This document shows, one piece after another, positions 11,386-20,968 of a DNA stretch of 64,000 bases; positions within the stretch are counted from its first letter, which is position 1, and the number at the start of each line of letters is the position of its first letter. The notes beneath the pieces were generated by a model. It was not told the origin of the DNA and did no database searches. It saw only the letters and a list, made by a program, of their open reading frames with translations. The DNA lies in NCBI GenBank assembly GCA_002189035.1, contig CM007989.1:7483501-7547500 (forward strand), read 5' to 3'. A program made the translations under genes and the position numbers. The stretch is from Utricularia gibba (Eukaryota; Streptophyta; Magnoliopsida; Lamiales; Lentibulariaceae).

Positions 11386-12906
11386 CTACAACAACTTTTC
11401 CAAGCCATACACCAGATTCTGCGAGCAGACATGAGGAACTTATTTCAATGAGCTCTCAACAATGGCGTATTTCAGCCATGAATGAACATTTAGTTTTACC
11501 TTGAGTCGGATGACTCTTCTGATGGCAAGAATCAGCCCCGGCATGAGAGATTGCACGTCTGTGACATCATGTTTCAGGGTATATATCTGCCAAGCCAACA
11601 AAAATAACAACCTTGAGGCATCCATCATTCATTTTTTATACTTCCAAGAACATAGTTTGTTTATGAAATAAGCCAACCTCCCCGGGCCGTGAGAAATGTA
11701 CAGTTGTGCTACCGGGGATTCCGGGAAGAACCAAACTGTGCACCCTGATTCCATCCTCTCCCACAACTTGACCCCTGGCCTAGAAAAGAGGCATTACAAA
11801 ATGTGAGTTTCCATAAGCTGAAAAATGCGCACAAGGCCTTCCTTCTTCCTACCGCAACATCTGTTGAGATATCTTCCTTGTTATACATCAGCCCAAGGTT
11901 TGTGAGATTGTTGGCTATTTGTATAGCAGTAGGCGTGGGGAAATTCTGCCAGAAGTAACCAAAAGCTAGTAACTTGGAACAAGGTGCACTTGTCATAGAG
12001 ACATTCCAGATGGGGCTTACTTCCTCAGCAGCAGTAGGCCTTGATTCAACTATCTCTACGTTGTTGTAGTGAAAACAAGCTGAGATTGCTGCTTGCTGTA
12101 GTAGCACTGATCCAATTGAGAGCGTTGGCGCCACAAGACATCCCTATTGGATACCCCATGTTAGAGATGTTCAACCCGGATCCAAAATCTGCTTGTTTAG
12201 TGTGGAAGTGTGCGTGTGACCTCTGGCCTCACCATGGTGGCTTTCTCACAGAAAGCCGACAAAGCGTAGACAGTCTCCATTTTGATATGGGGCACATGGA
12301 CGACACTTCTCATTCCAAATGCTGTTGCCTGAGCACATACACCAAGGGAATGGAGATTATAACATTTGCAGAGGATCCAGAGGAGATGTATCGAACTAAA
12401 CCTGTTTGACGTTGTCATAAACTGTTGAAGGGTCTGTGAAATCGACAACTACTGCTGCTTCATTTTGCTGGGAGATGGAAGCCAGCACCATCGTGAGATC
12501 ATTCAGGATTGGAATCTCCAGCGCCTCCTCCAAGTTGCTTACCTGTTATTCAAAAAGCATTGATAGATGAAATCCCAATACCCCAGTGTCGTCGTTTCAG
12601 GCTAACCTTGCCTATATCTTCTCCGACGCGGTGGGAATCAATGGCACCGACGATTTCCATTCCCCGCGCCCTTGTCACTGCCACCACCGCCGCCTTCCCG
12701 ATTTCTTTGGTCGCCCCATTCACGATCACCTGAACGAAATGAAACAACGAGAGCCCGGGATTTCCCTTAATCTTTTCAAACAATTGATCAGACAATGCCA
12801 ATGGTACCTTAATATTGCTCGGAGAAGGCCCCATCGAGCAAGATACTCTAGGAAGAAATGGTCTCCGTGGTTTATAAGCCTGGAGCTTGAAGCTGAGTGC
12901 TTCCAT
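11386..12906 (-). CDS. DAPB: 4-hydroxy-tetrahydrodipicolinate reductase, plastid (lysine biosynthesis)
   Basis: Nine minus-strand exons (12808-12906, 12607-12729, 12402-12542, 12233-12328, 12021-12143, 11853-11945, 11678-11779, 11500-11586, 11386-11418) encode 298 residues. The enzyme reduces dihydrodipicolinate with NAD(P)H in the diaminopimelate route to lysine, in plastids. The dinucleotide-binding start VIVNGATKEIGKAAV (about residue 34), VVVDFTDPSTVYDNV, the APTLSIGSVLLQQA segment and FHYNNVEIVESRP are all present, ending in the plant tail NLVYGLEKLL. The N-terminal extension before the Rossmann fold is only ~33 residues, shorter than I recall for Arabidopsis, but is basic and Ser-rich like a transit peptide. 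The frame stays open upstream to about 13098 without another ATG, so 12906 is the first possible start. Confidence 0.95.
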
Positions 12907-13148
12907 GGCTACTGAAGAAATTCGAGCTTCCGTATCAGAAACAGGATAAGGTTCCCTTTTATTTGCAGACTTAGCTGGGCTGAGGATAAGGTTAATGGCC
13001 TTTTCATTTTCGTACAGCAGCCACGGAAACAATGTACTGTACTTTGTAGAATCCTCATCTGGTTCCAATCTTGTATGTGAAGTAGTACAGATGGGCAAGA
13101 ATGATAAGAAGGCTACAATGAAACGAGCTATTTTTCACATTGAGAATT

Positions 13149-14833
13149 CTACTGGGAGAGAGGCTTGAGTTGTTCGTAGAGTAACCATAGCAGATAACCG
13201 ATGAGTGTATCTCTCAGCAAGTCTCGAGATAGGGAAACCAGCCAGCTCGAGCTTTCTGTTCGAGGAATATTTCCGGTAAGGTCTCGGAACCGGAGGTTTC
13301 CTTGATCTGAGATGAGGGAGTAAATGACTCCGTTCATGTGCCCCCTTCCCATCACTCCTACTACGTTCTTGCTCTTGTTCACAGCTTTGCTTCGCTTCAG
13401 GGACCAAGCTAGAAACTGGGTATGCAATAGTAGAAATCAGGAACCGTTGAAACTCGGATGTAGTGCACATTAAACACATACCACATCTCGTTCATGAATT
13501 AAAGAAGGAAGCAGGGGTGGATATGCATGGCTTAGTTGCTCATAGAGCTGGAAATGGCTGTTTTCATCTCTTGATTCCTGAGCGAAATAATGTTGAATCA
13601 AGAAGAATGGAATAATCGTGAGGTTTATTGCATGTGAAAAAAACTGAACTATCAACCTCTAATGCTTTCTTTGAAAGTTCTGTAGATGTTATTCCACGAA
13701 TGGCCGCTGAAACGAAGCTGAGTTTCTCCTTCCATGTCAATGAATTCCATGCTCTTCCAAGCTGAAAAATGGATACACTGAAACATCTGTTATACAAAAC
13801 AAGTAGATGTCGAGGAAGGTACTGACAGTGATCTCTATTGGACGATCTCCCAGCACCAACTGGGCACCAATCTCTTCACAAGCTCTACGAGCTGCGCGAA
13901 ACTGGAGTGATTGTTCAATCATCTGACATTAGAAAATAATTAAGATATCTATTTTTTATTGAATTTACCTCTTCACCGAAGGGTTGATTGATTTCCGAAG
14001 ATAGTTTTGATGACAGAGTGGCCAAGAGCAGCCGTAGTGCTAGCGCCGTTTGGCCGCCTACAGTGCTCAAAAAGCTCAGGAAGTTCACTGGGAAACATAA
14101 GTTGTGGCATATAAAAACTGATAATGCTAACTAACCCAAATTGACACTTCTGCTGACAGCGCCCAAGAATCCATTCCCAGTTAGAGAAAACATGCTGGCA
14201 CTAAGCTTCTGTTTCTGGTTATCCTTCTCATCTGTGTACATGATCCCAGCTCTGCAAAACAACTGAAAATTGTGATGTTAAGCCGGTGACACTGAACATG
14301 AGCATCAGACCACTTGTTTTCTCAATTGAACATTCATATCCTAGAGAAATATTCATTATACTTCGTTTCCTAAATCCATTCCAGGAAAAATGTTCGACAA
14401 TACGGCATTCAGAGGTCAAGACTCGCCTGCTTTTACAAAGCTCAACAACAATATTTTCAGGCTTCACAGCTCTTATAACCCTTTCAACATGGGAAGCAGA
14501 TTCTTGTGAAATATGCGATGTTCCAATGATCCAAATAACCTGAGGCTCCACAAATTCACCTCTCCAATCCGGAACGGGGCCGTACTGCCTTTTCTCAATC
14601 ATGACCAACTTTCCACTCTCGGCCAAATCAAACAGCTCTGGGTATGATTCCGCTATGTACGCCGTCGACGATTCAAGAACCTCGTTCCTAAAATCGAAAT
14701 CCTGCGGAGGGGGGCGAACCACGGAAGCCGCTCTGCATCTGATCGCCGTCACGGCGTTGACTCTGATATCCAGATTCACTGCCCGGTGGGGGTTATGCAG
14801 GCCCCACGAGACAAATGAAACTGCAGAAGCCAT
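13149..14833 (-). CDS. TraB-domain protein with plastid-type N terminus
   Basis: Seven minus-strand exons (14427-14833, 14136-14251, 13969-14087, 13827-13922, 13657-13761, 13482-13577, 13149-13415) give 401 residues. TraB/Tiki-type proteins share a fold related to erythromycin-esterase-like metallohydrolases; plant members are little characterised, though one paralogue is an ER-mitochondria contact protein. The conserved blocks are WIIGTSHISQESA (GTSH motif), IVVELCKSR, GGQTALALRLLLA, EEIGAQLVLGDRPIEIT (GDR motif), and NVVGVMGRGHMNGV near the C terminus, with a hydrophobic segment before the end (LIGYLLWLLY). Residues 1-40 are rich in Ser/Arg/Ala and lack acidic residues, as in a chloroplast transit peptide. 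Intron 1 has a GC donor (CAG|GCGAGT). Activity and substrate are unknown. Confidence 0.92.
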
Positions 14834-14937
14834 TGCTCAATGAGAAACAGAGAGAGGGAGAGAGATGGTAAGAAATACAGGCCTCAAGATGGGCGGATAA
14901 GAAACCTATTGGGCCTAGCCCCAATTGTAAAACTTGA

Positions 14938-15075
14938 GCCACGTGGCACTGCTTTTCTGGAGCCAGGTGTTTCACGTGATGAAACACGTGGTTGACGCGC
15001 GAAGGCCATTTTATTTGACCGTTAATTAACTGTCACCGACCCGTAAGACAAACAGTTGCACAACGACCCACGCGC
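14938..15075. promoter_or_regulatory. G-box (CACGTG) and CGCG-box cluster upstream of DREB1
   Basis: CACGTG occurs at 14940-14945 (inside the palindrome GCCACGTGGC), 14973-14978 and 14985-14990, and again at 15336-15341. ACGCGC, matching the CAMTA/CGCG-box consensus, lies at 14995-15000 next to a TTGAC W-box core, and recurs near 15070. G-boxes bind bZIP/bHLH factors (ABA, light, PIF) and CAMTA sites drive cold induction of Arabidopsis CBF genes. The motifs are seen; stress-responsive control is inferred. Confidence 0.55.
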
Positions 15076-15496
15076 CGCCGCCCACCACACGGACGGCAAC
15101 CACCGCAGCCCCTCAGCTGTCAACAAGCCTCGCCACATTGACCATATTCCAACACATTCTATTTGGAAAACAAATATTTCCCATGGCATAGTCAAAATTG
15201 AAAATCTTATATTGAAATTAATAATTATTATTTAAATTTATAATTTTAATAACGTATAGTAATTCAAATAATACGAAAAAAAATAAAATTAAAAAAGGAA
15301 AATGGAAAAAGGGTCAACGTGGGGGAGGAATGGGACACGTGTAGAGCTTTCAGTCGCACTCAGCACGAGCAGCTTCTTCTCTGCTCCAGCTGCTGTTTTC
15401 TGGGTCCCCACTGCATCGTTTCCCCAGGCTGTTACCTCTTCATATTCCGTGTTTTCGCGTACAAACCGCAGCTTTCTATTTTCACGCACACCGATC

Positions 15497-15506
15497 TGTA
15501 TATATA
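15497..15506 (+). promoter_or_regulatory. TATA box of the DREB1-type gene
   Basis: TATATATA lies about 80 bp upstream of the ATG at 15583, giving a short leader of around 50 nt. Confidence 0.6.
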
Positions 15507-15582
15507 CTTTGGATTCAACTCATGTTTCCCACCATCATTTTCTTCTTCATCCTGCACTCCAAAAGTCAGCTGAGTTTCAGTG

Positions 15583-16305
15583 ATGGAACTGATGATGCAG
15601 CAGAATCTCTCCAGCTGTTGCTCGGATCCGTTCCCCGGTGTGAGTGATGTATTCTGGTCGTCTTCGCCGGAGAATGGGAGCTCCGGGAACAGGACCAGTT
15701 TCTCCGACGAGGAAGTGATTCTGGCTTCCAACAATCCGAAGAAGAGAGCCGGCCGGAAGAAGTTCCGAGAGACACGTCACCCCGTCTATCGAGGCGTGCG
15801 GAGACGGAACTCCGGGAAGTGGGTTTGTGAGGTGAGGGAGCCTAATAAGAAGACTCGGATTTGGCTGGGGACATTCCCCACCGTCGAAATGGCAGCGCGT
15901 GCACACGACGTGGCAGCGATGGCTTTGAGGGGGAAGTCCGCTTGCCTGAATTTCGCAGACTCCGCGTGGCGGTTGCCGGTGCCGGCATCGTCCAATCCCA
16001 AGGATATCCAGAGGGCGGCAGCAGAGGCCGCACAGAATTTCCGCCCAAAATCGACCCAACCCGAAGAATGTAAGGAAACGCAAGAAACCGAATGCTCCTC
16101 CTCTTCCTCCTCCTCCTGCGCCACCGTCGCTCCCACTGTGGAGTCCCCGCTGGATTCGTTCTTCCCAGATGACGATACACTGTTCGGAATGCATGGATTG
16201 CTCAACAACATGGCGGAGGGACTGCTCATGGTGCCACCGCCGCCTTTGTACTACGATGACATGGAAGATGGCTACGACGTGTCACTCTGGAGCTTCTCTG
16301 TCTGA
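15583..16305 (+). CDS. DREB1/CBF-type AP2/ERF transcription factor
   Basis: A single-exon gene of 240 residues, as is normal for DREB1. These nuclear activators bind DRE/CRT elements (core CCGAC) and control cold and dehydration genes. The CBF signatures flank the AP2 domain: [16 protein letters not shown] (about residues 52-67) before it and DSAWR (126-130) after it. The AP2 domain (68-125) shows [39 protein letters not shown] and CLNFADS. The acidic C-terminal half includes a Ser run and ends with the LWSFSV motif of CBF proteins. The preceding GTG is not used as a start; the ATG is at 15583. The promoter carries clustered G-boxes and CGCG boxes. Within DREB1 the exact orthologue is unresolved. 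Confidence 0.95.
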   Translation: MELMMQQNLSSCCSDPFPGVSDVFWSSSPENGSSGNRTSFSDEEVILASNNPKKRAGRKKFRETRHPVYRGVRRRNSGKWVCEVREPNKKTRIWLGTFPTVEMAARAHDVAAMALRGKSACLNFADSAWRLPVPASSNPKDIQRAAAEAAQNFRPKSTQPEECKETQETECSSSSSSSCATVAPTVESPLDSFFPDDDTLFGMHGLLNNMAEGLLMVPPPPLYYDDMEDGYDVSLWSFSV

Positions 16306-17478
16306 ATTATCTTCCCTCGACGAATTTTGGGTGTGATGGGTACGGACATACAACACAGCAGAGTTCCCTCGTTGTAAAACACACAAAAAAAAGTGTGAAT
16401 TGACATGAATTCTTGCATTAAGTTCAGCAGACGAATACGCAGCTGATGCCCATACAAAGATTAACTCTACTGCAATGGCGTTTGGTTTCAAAACTACCCA
16501 GAACACGCCCACTAACATTCTGTTTAGTTTAAGGTGAGAAAGCAGCAGCTTTATCAAAAGAGATTTCCATTTCTGATGGATGGAGGAACATGCAGTGCAC
16601 TTCCTGGCTTTCGTTTCTGGTGAAAGAGTTGGCACCGGAATGTGTCATGTCTGGTTTAAATATGACAATTTACCCTCCCTCACGCTACAGTCAAAAAGCT
16701 GAGGAGATCCCATGAATGCTTGCTATCCCATCCCTATTCGAGGGAAAAGTTGTGATGCAATATTAGTAGCAATGTTATTAGAATAATTGTTCTATTTAAT
16801 AACATTCTTTTTTTTATTAGATACCATCTCAAAGTATATAGTCTTTCTTACATTCTAAATCTCTTAAATATTCAATATACTTGTTAAATATCACCTCGTC
16901 TCACCACTAATTACTTGTACCAATTTGATTTTAATATCAAATATCACAATTCATTCTCATATTACATGATATTGTCTATTTTAAATACTACATCTTTATG
17001 ATTTTACATTTTTTATGAAATCATGACTCGTGCTCATATTACATGATATTATTCATTTCGAATATACAATCTTTATGATTTTACATTTTATATTTTCCAT
17101 GAAACCATAGATCATGTTATTCTTAGTGGATGATATTGTACAATTCGAATACTCAATTCTTATAATTTTACGTTTTATGTTAAATCATGGATCATTCCAA
17201 CTTTAACTTTAAGAGCACTACTCCAGTTGACTCTTCATGAAAGTGTCCCCGCACCCTTGATTTGCCCATGGATAGATGATGGACACGGCGAGGAGGTGAG
17301 TAGGGACTCGGTACTAGTGGATTCAACGGTCAAGTTAATGTTGACTCAATTATTGATTTGTTTAATTCATTTTGGACTGAGCCCTAAATTATTCTTCTCG
17401 TCCTCAAAACAGTATTAAATACCACCCCATTCCTCCACTCTCCCATTTCCACCCCCCACCCACCCCCCCACTATTCCA
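16306..17478. other. Intergenic: DREB1 3' region, AT-rich repeat DNA, LysM promoter
   Basis: After the probable DREB1 3' UTR, the DNA becomes very AT-rich from 16740 and contains a degenerate tandem repeat (annotated separately). The last 70 bases are C-rich and form the LysM gene leader, with a TATA-like TATTAAATA near 17411. Confidence 0.5.
16956..17196. repeat. Degenerate tandem repeat, about 80-bp unit, three copies
   Basis: Three diverged copies start near 16956, 17033 and 17117 (77, 84 and ~80 bp). Each runs through a TGATATTxT segment, a TTTATGATTTTACxTTTT segment and an AAAxCATxxxTCxTG end. A partial copy may precede the first. It is AT-rich and non-coding. Confidence 0.6.
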
Positions 17479-17820
17479 ATGATCCGCGTTCTCTCCTCCT
17501 CCGCCAGCCGCCGCCGGAACCCATCTCCCGGGATGGACGACCCAACCTCCTGGACCTGTTTCGCCGTCGTAGTCATCGCCCTGGTCCTCCTCAGCGGGGA
17601 CAACTACAGCAGCAGCAGCTTCGCGAAGGCCGGGGCGAGCGGCAGGAACCCGAAGCAGCCGCCGTGTGACGAGATTTACGTCGTCGGAGAAGGCGAAACT
17701 CTGCACACAATCAGCGATAAGTGCGGCGACGCCTTCATCGTGGAACGGAATCCGCATATCCACGACCCCGACGACGTCTTCCCGGGCCTTGTTATCAGGA
17801 TTAACCCCTCGAGCGGTTAG
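17479..17820 (+). CDS. Short LysM-domain protein with N-terminal membrane segment
   Basis: A single-exon gene of 113 residues. An uncleaved anchor or signal segment lies at about 29-41 (FAVVVIALVLLSG), then a low-complexity Ser/Gly/Ala linker, then one LysM domain at about residues 66-110 (EIYVVGEGETLHTISDKCG, FIVERNP, DPDDVFPGLVIRINP). LysM domains bind N-acetylglucosamine polymers. This compact plant family has a single LysM domain and no kinase or GPI signal; its function is not established. A second in-frame Met at position 19 could be an alternative start giving a shorter N terminus. Confidence 0.9.
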   Translation: MIRVLSSSASRRRNPSPGMDDPTSWTCFAVVVIALVLLSGDNYSSSSFAKAGASGRNPKQPPCDEIYVVGEGETLHTISDKCGDAFIVERNPHIHDPDDVFPGLVIRINPSSG

Positions 17821-19960
17821 TCGTGTGCATAAACACTCGTTGCCACGTGTGTATTTCCCGTCTGCTTCCTCTATAAAGTTGTGTGAGGGTAAAAACCAGA
17901 GACGAAGGTCGGCTCCGCCGCCGCCCCGGAAACAACAAGCAATTATCCCACAATACGACACGTGTGTGTATTTATGTAATGATGCTTAGAAAAGAAGACG
18001 ATAAAAAACGTTTATGTGTGGATTTGGGTTTGTAGCTAATCAGACATGCATGATTGAGTACCTATTTACTATTATTACGTTTTATTTAGAATATTTTCAT
18101 ATAATTTCTTAAAAAATACGTAGAAATGGAGGTTTTTCAACCTTTTAAAAATAAGGATTTTAATTTTTTAAATAAAAATCATTTACCACAATCCACGTTA
18201 TTAGTATATATTATGCTCTTATTTTTCAAGAAAAGTATCTCATATAAAACCAATAAAGTTCTTTTATTTAATCACATTTTTTCTTATCTATAACTAATAT
18301 GATGTATTATCACTCATGAAAAATATCCTATAAAACTAATAAAGTTCTTTTATTTTATCTATAACTAATATGATATATTTTCACTAGTTACATGACCTTA
18401 CACCCTATCTAATTTAAAACTCAATGGTGTCATGCCCCACCATTGTCACAGGATGAAATTTATAGTTTTACGTTCTTTCTTTCTAAAGAAAAATTCGTAT
18501 ATAAGATTAAGAATACTTTTTTTTATACAAGCACACATCTAATTTATCATTCGTAAATGATGTGGAATTTCGTTACTAGAGCTCTAACCTTGAATTCTCC
18601 ATAACAAAAATATGTTAGAAACGGTTCTATAGAATAAAAGTTGTTCCACCCGTAGATTTGTACTGATTTAGCGGGATGATGGAGGATGCTTGGCGCTTTT
18701 ACCGAACAGGGTTCTGAGACCCTGTGGAGCTAAGTGTAATGGTCTCTCCAACGTCAAATTTGGCTACAAAAATGGACCATTAGGAGCTCTCCAGCGCCAA
18801 TAATGCAGTGCATCATTATGCAGAACGGGAATCAGTGCCATTTAAAAGAGCTTATTCTATCTAAATAAGCTACCCAGGGACCGCTGCCAAGCTTAGCTTT
18901 GCCGGTAGCTGTAAAAAACTGGTACCCAAAATCCTAACCGGAGTTTAATGTAATTGCTCCGGTGTGGGATGTCCCCCACGTAGCTTCCACCACTCTAAAC
19001 TCAATATCATCCCGAGAGGTCACGTCCAGGTTCTGGAAAATGGAAAAGTGAGGCAACAGAAGGTGCTGCGAAGCATAAAACCTGGGGCGGGTCTGATTGC
19101 AGCCTCTGTGAGTGACCCCTTTCAGTACGTTGAATGAAGAGATGGCGACGCATCGGAAAGTTGGATTCCGGCAACCGTCGGACGAATCTCGTTGCTCCAC
19201 GTGAAAGATTAAGATATGGGACGAAGGTGGGGAGCACATCACCCCCCGTGCGGGTGCGGTAAGAGAGTCGTCCACTTGGGAAGGACTCGGCGCTGTCCAT
19301 CCCCCACATTGACGACTGGCTCTTGTTTGCTTTCTGGGTCGGCGAATTAATAATGATGGACTGCTGTCTATTGAATCCGGCATGGGTTGGGTGGTTCTCC
19401 CCTGACTGACCGCCCCTCTTGGTGTCCGGAGAAACAGAATCACCGCCCACGCACGGAAGCTGCCGGCTGCATCACCCATCATTGATTTACAAATTTTTAA
19501 CACACAAGTTTATTGGTAACTAGATAGTTTGGAACTTTGTTTTGAAATTAAAGATTAGATGGATAGAAGTAATACATAAAAATCGAATATACAAGAAACA
19601 TGAATTATATTATAAAAGATTAGATTTAATCGATTATTAATAATCTATACTTTTTTATATACTTGATTATTTTAATTTGATGAAATTCGTTATTCTAATA
19701 ATTTGAACCTATATTCCAAATATCATCATTTGGAAAACGGACTCGATGGGTTCGACCCACTACCGGTGTACTGGAATTTTTTTGGGCCTGGAGATCAGAA
19801 TGCTGGGCCTGTTGGGGTTGAGTGGCGGATGGTAGCTGTTGGGCCTGAGATTGATGCGTGGGGACCCAATGAAGGGAGGAGCCCTAGGGGTGCCATGTGT
19901 CACGATCTGGTGAGACCCGAGAGGGGTGAGATTGTCTTGGACCGTTGATTCCGGGGCAGG
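17821..19960. other. Long intergenic region, AT-rich then moderately GC-rich
   Basis: 18020-18600 is AT-rich with a two-copy tandem duplication (annotated separately). 18650-19490 is higher in GC and has a 189-codon minus-strand open frame (18934-19503) with no recognisable domain, likely chance. 19500-19720 is AT-rich again. The end of the region is TCP promoter sequence. No gene is supported. Confidence 0.45.
18228..18384. repeat. Two-copy tandem duplication (about 70-85 bp)
   Basis: Copy 1 (18228-18312) and copy 2 (about 18315-18384) share AATAAAGTTCTTTTATTT and TATCTATAACTAATATGAT followed by a TTxTCACT end. Copy 1 carries about 13 extra bases in the middle. Confidence 0.65.
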
Positions 19961-19964
19961 GGGG

Positions 19965-20006
19965 TATATAGGGGGTGTAGGCTGGGTGGGGGGCGGGGGT
20001 GGGGGT
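19965..20006 (+). promoter_or_regulatory. TATA box followed by a G-rich tract before the TCP gene
   Basis: TATATA at 19965-19970 is followed by a G-rich block at 19971-20006. The part at 19984-20006 has four or more G-runs of at least three separated by single bases, so the non-template strand of the leader could fold into a G-quadruplex. Motifs are seen; function is inferred. Confidence 0.5.
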
Positions 20007-20071
20007 CCTATTCCAAGCTGTTAGATAAAAAAGTGGGTCCAAAGAACTCGAAGCCGCGGGGAGACGTATAC

Positions 20072-20968
20072 ATGGAACCCATCCATCAAACCTCGCACAA
20101 CGAGAGCCTCCAATCTCCACGTGATGAATCCGCCGACCCGCTTCTCCGCCGAGAGGACTCCATCGCCGCCCTCGAAACTCCGCCTCCGGAGGACGGGACT
20201 GTCAAGGAGGAGCCGTCTGATGTTGATTTATTCGCCGCGTCTGGGTCGATTCAGCATCTAGGCGCGCCGGCTAAGAGATCCAACAAGGACCGCCACACCA
20301 AGGTAGAAGGTCGCGGCCGGAGAATCCGGATGCCGGCGGCTTGCGCTGCACGGATATTTCAACTGACGAGGGAACTCGGTCACAAATCCGACGGCGAGAC
20401 GATTCGTTGGTTGCTCGAGCGGGCAGAGCCGGCGATCATCGAGGCCACTGGAACCGGGACAGTCCCTGCGATCGCGGTCTCAGTCGACGGCGCGTTAAGA
20501 ATCCCAACAAGCCCTAGCCCAGCCGCAGCGGAATCATCCGCCGCCTCCGAGGTCGGTAAGAAACGGCGTAAAAGGGCTTCAAATAGTGACTCCTACGAGG
20601 TTAACGATCCGTCGCGGTTCGCCCCGATCACACCTGTGGCGCCTCATGGACTGGTCCCCGTTTTCCCAAACGGCGCATTTTTCATGATTCCTCCGGGCGG
20701 CGGCGGCCCATCCAGCCAACCCCAATTTTGGGCCATTCCGGCAACTGCAACCCCTGTTTTCAACGTGGCCGCAAGACCCATGTCCAACGCCATCACTTTC
20801 GCCCCTCCCACCGCCGAACACGGCGGTGCAACAGAGATGGTGAGGGGGGATATCAGTTTGAATATCTACGACGAGAACAAGAAGGAGCTTCAGCTCTTGG
20901 GAGGAGACAAGAGCGATAAGTTGGAGCAGACCCCATCTCCCAAAGCCTGCGGCAAAAAAGACAAGTAA
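20072..20968 (+). CDS. Class I TCP transcription factor (TCP9/TCP19-like)
   Basis: A single-exon gene of 298 residues. Class I (PCF) TCP factors bind GGNCCCAC-type and site II elements and promote growth and cell-cycle gene expression. The TCP domain spans about residues 69-123: basic region [19 protein letters not shown], then [28 protein letters not shown] and the class I extension [10 protein letters not shown] followed by SVDGALRIP, a combination I associate with the TCP9/19 group. The class I four-residue gap in the basic region is evident. A Lys-rich patch (KKRRKRA) near 180 may add nuclear import. GTG at 20033 is in frame, but the ATG at 20072 is the first usable start. Confidence 0.94.
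   Translation: MEPIHQTSHNESLQSPRDESADPLLRREDSIAALETPPPEDGTVKEEPSDVDLFAASGSIQHLGAPAKRSNKDRHTKVEGRGRRIRMPAACAARIFQLTRELGHKSDGETIRWLLERAEPAIIEATGTGTVPAIAVSVDGALRIPTSPSPAAAESSAASEVGKKRRKRASNSDSYEVNDPSRFAPITPVAPHGLVPVFPNGAFFMIPPGGGGPSSQPQFWAIPATATPVFNVAARPMSNAITFAPPTAEHGGATEMVRGDISLNIYDENKKELQLLGGDKSDKLEQTPSPKACGKKDK

Larger units (their letters stand above)
14834..15582. other. Divergent TraB / DREB1 intergenic region
   Basis: This 749-bp region separates the minus-strand TraB gene from the plus-strand DREB1 gene. It holds a G-box/CGCG cluster (annotated separately), an AT-rich block (15180-15300), one more CACGTG at 15336-15341, and a TATA box near 15498. No gene is seen in it. Confidence 0.6.

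Noticed and set aside
12907-13098. Possible 64-codon N-terminal extension of the dihydrodipicolinate reductase
   Set aside because: The frame is open but has no ATG (it begins with TTG), so the annotated ATG at 12906 is the first usable start.
13409-13416. Alternative acceptor TTTCTAG for the last TraB exon
   Set aside because: It puts an early stop in frame; CCCAG upstream gives FLAWSLKRSK in the conserved frame.
15577-16229. Long minus-strand open frames opposite the DREB1 gene
   Set aside because: Shadows of a GC-rich single-exon coding sequence.
18934-19503. A 189-codon minus-strand open frame in the LysM-TCP interval
   Set aside because: Low-complexity, no recognised motif, overlapped by another long frame on the same strand, no splice or promoter signals; likely chance in GC-richer DNA.
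19735-19765. tRNA T-arm-like GGTTCGACCC
   Set aside because: No matching acceptor stem, anticodon arm or A/B box spacing around it.
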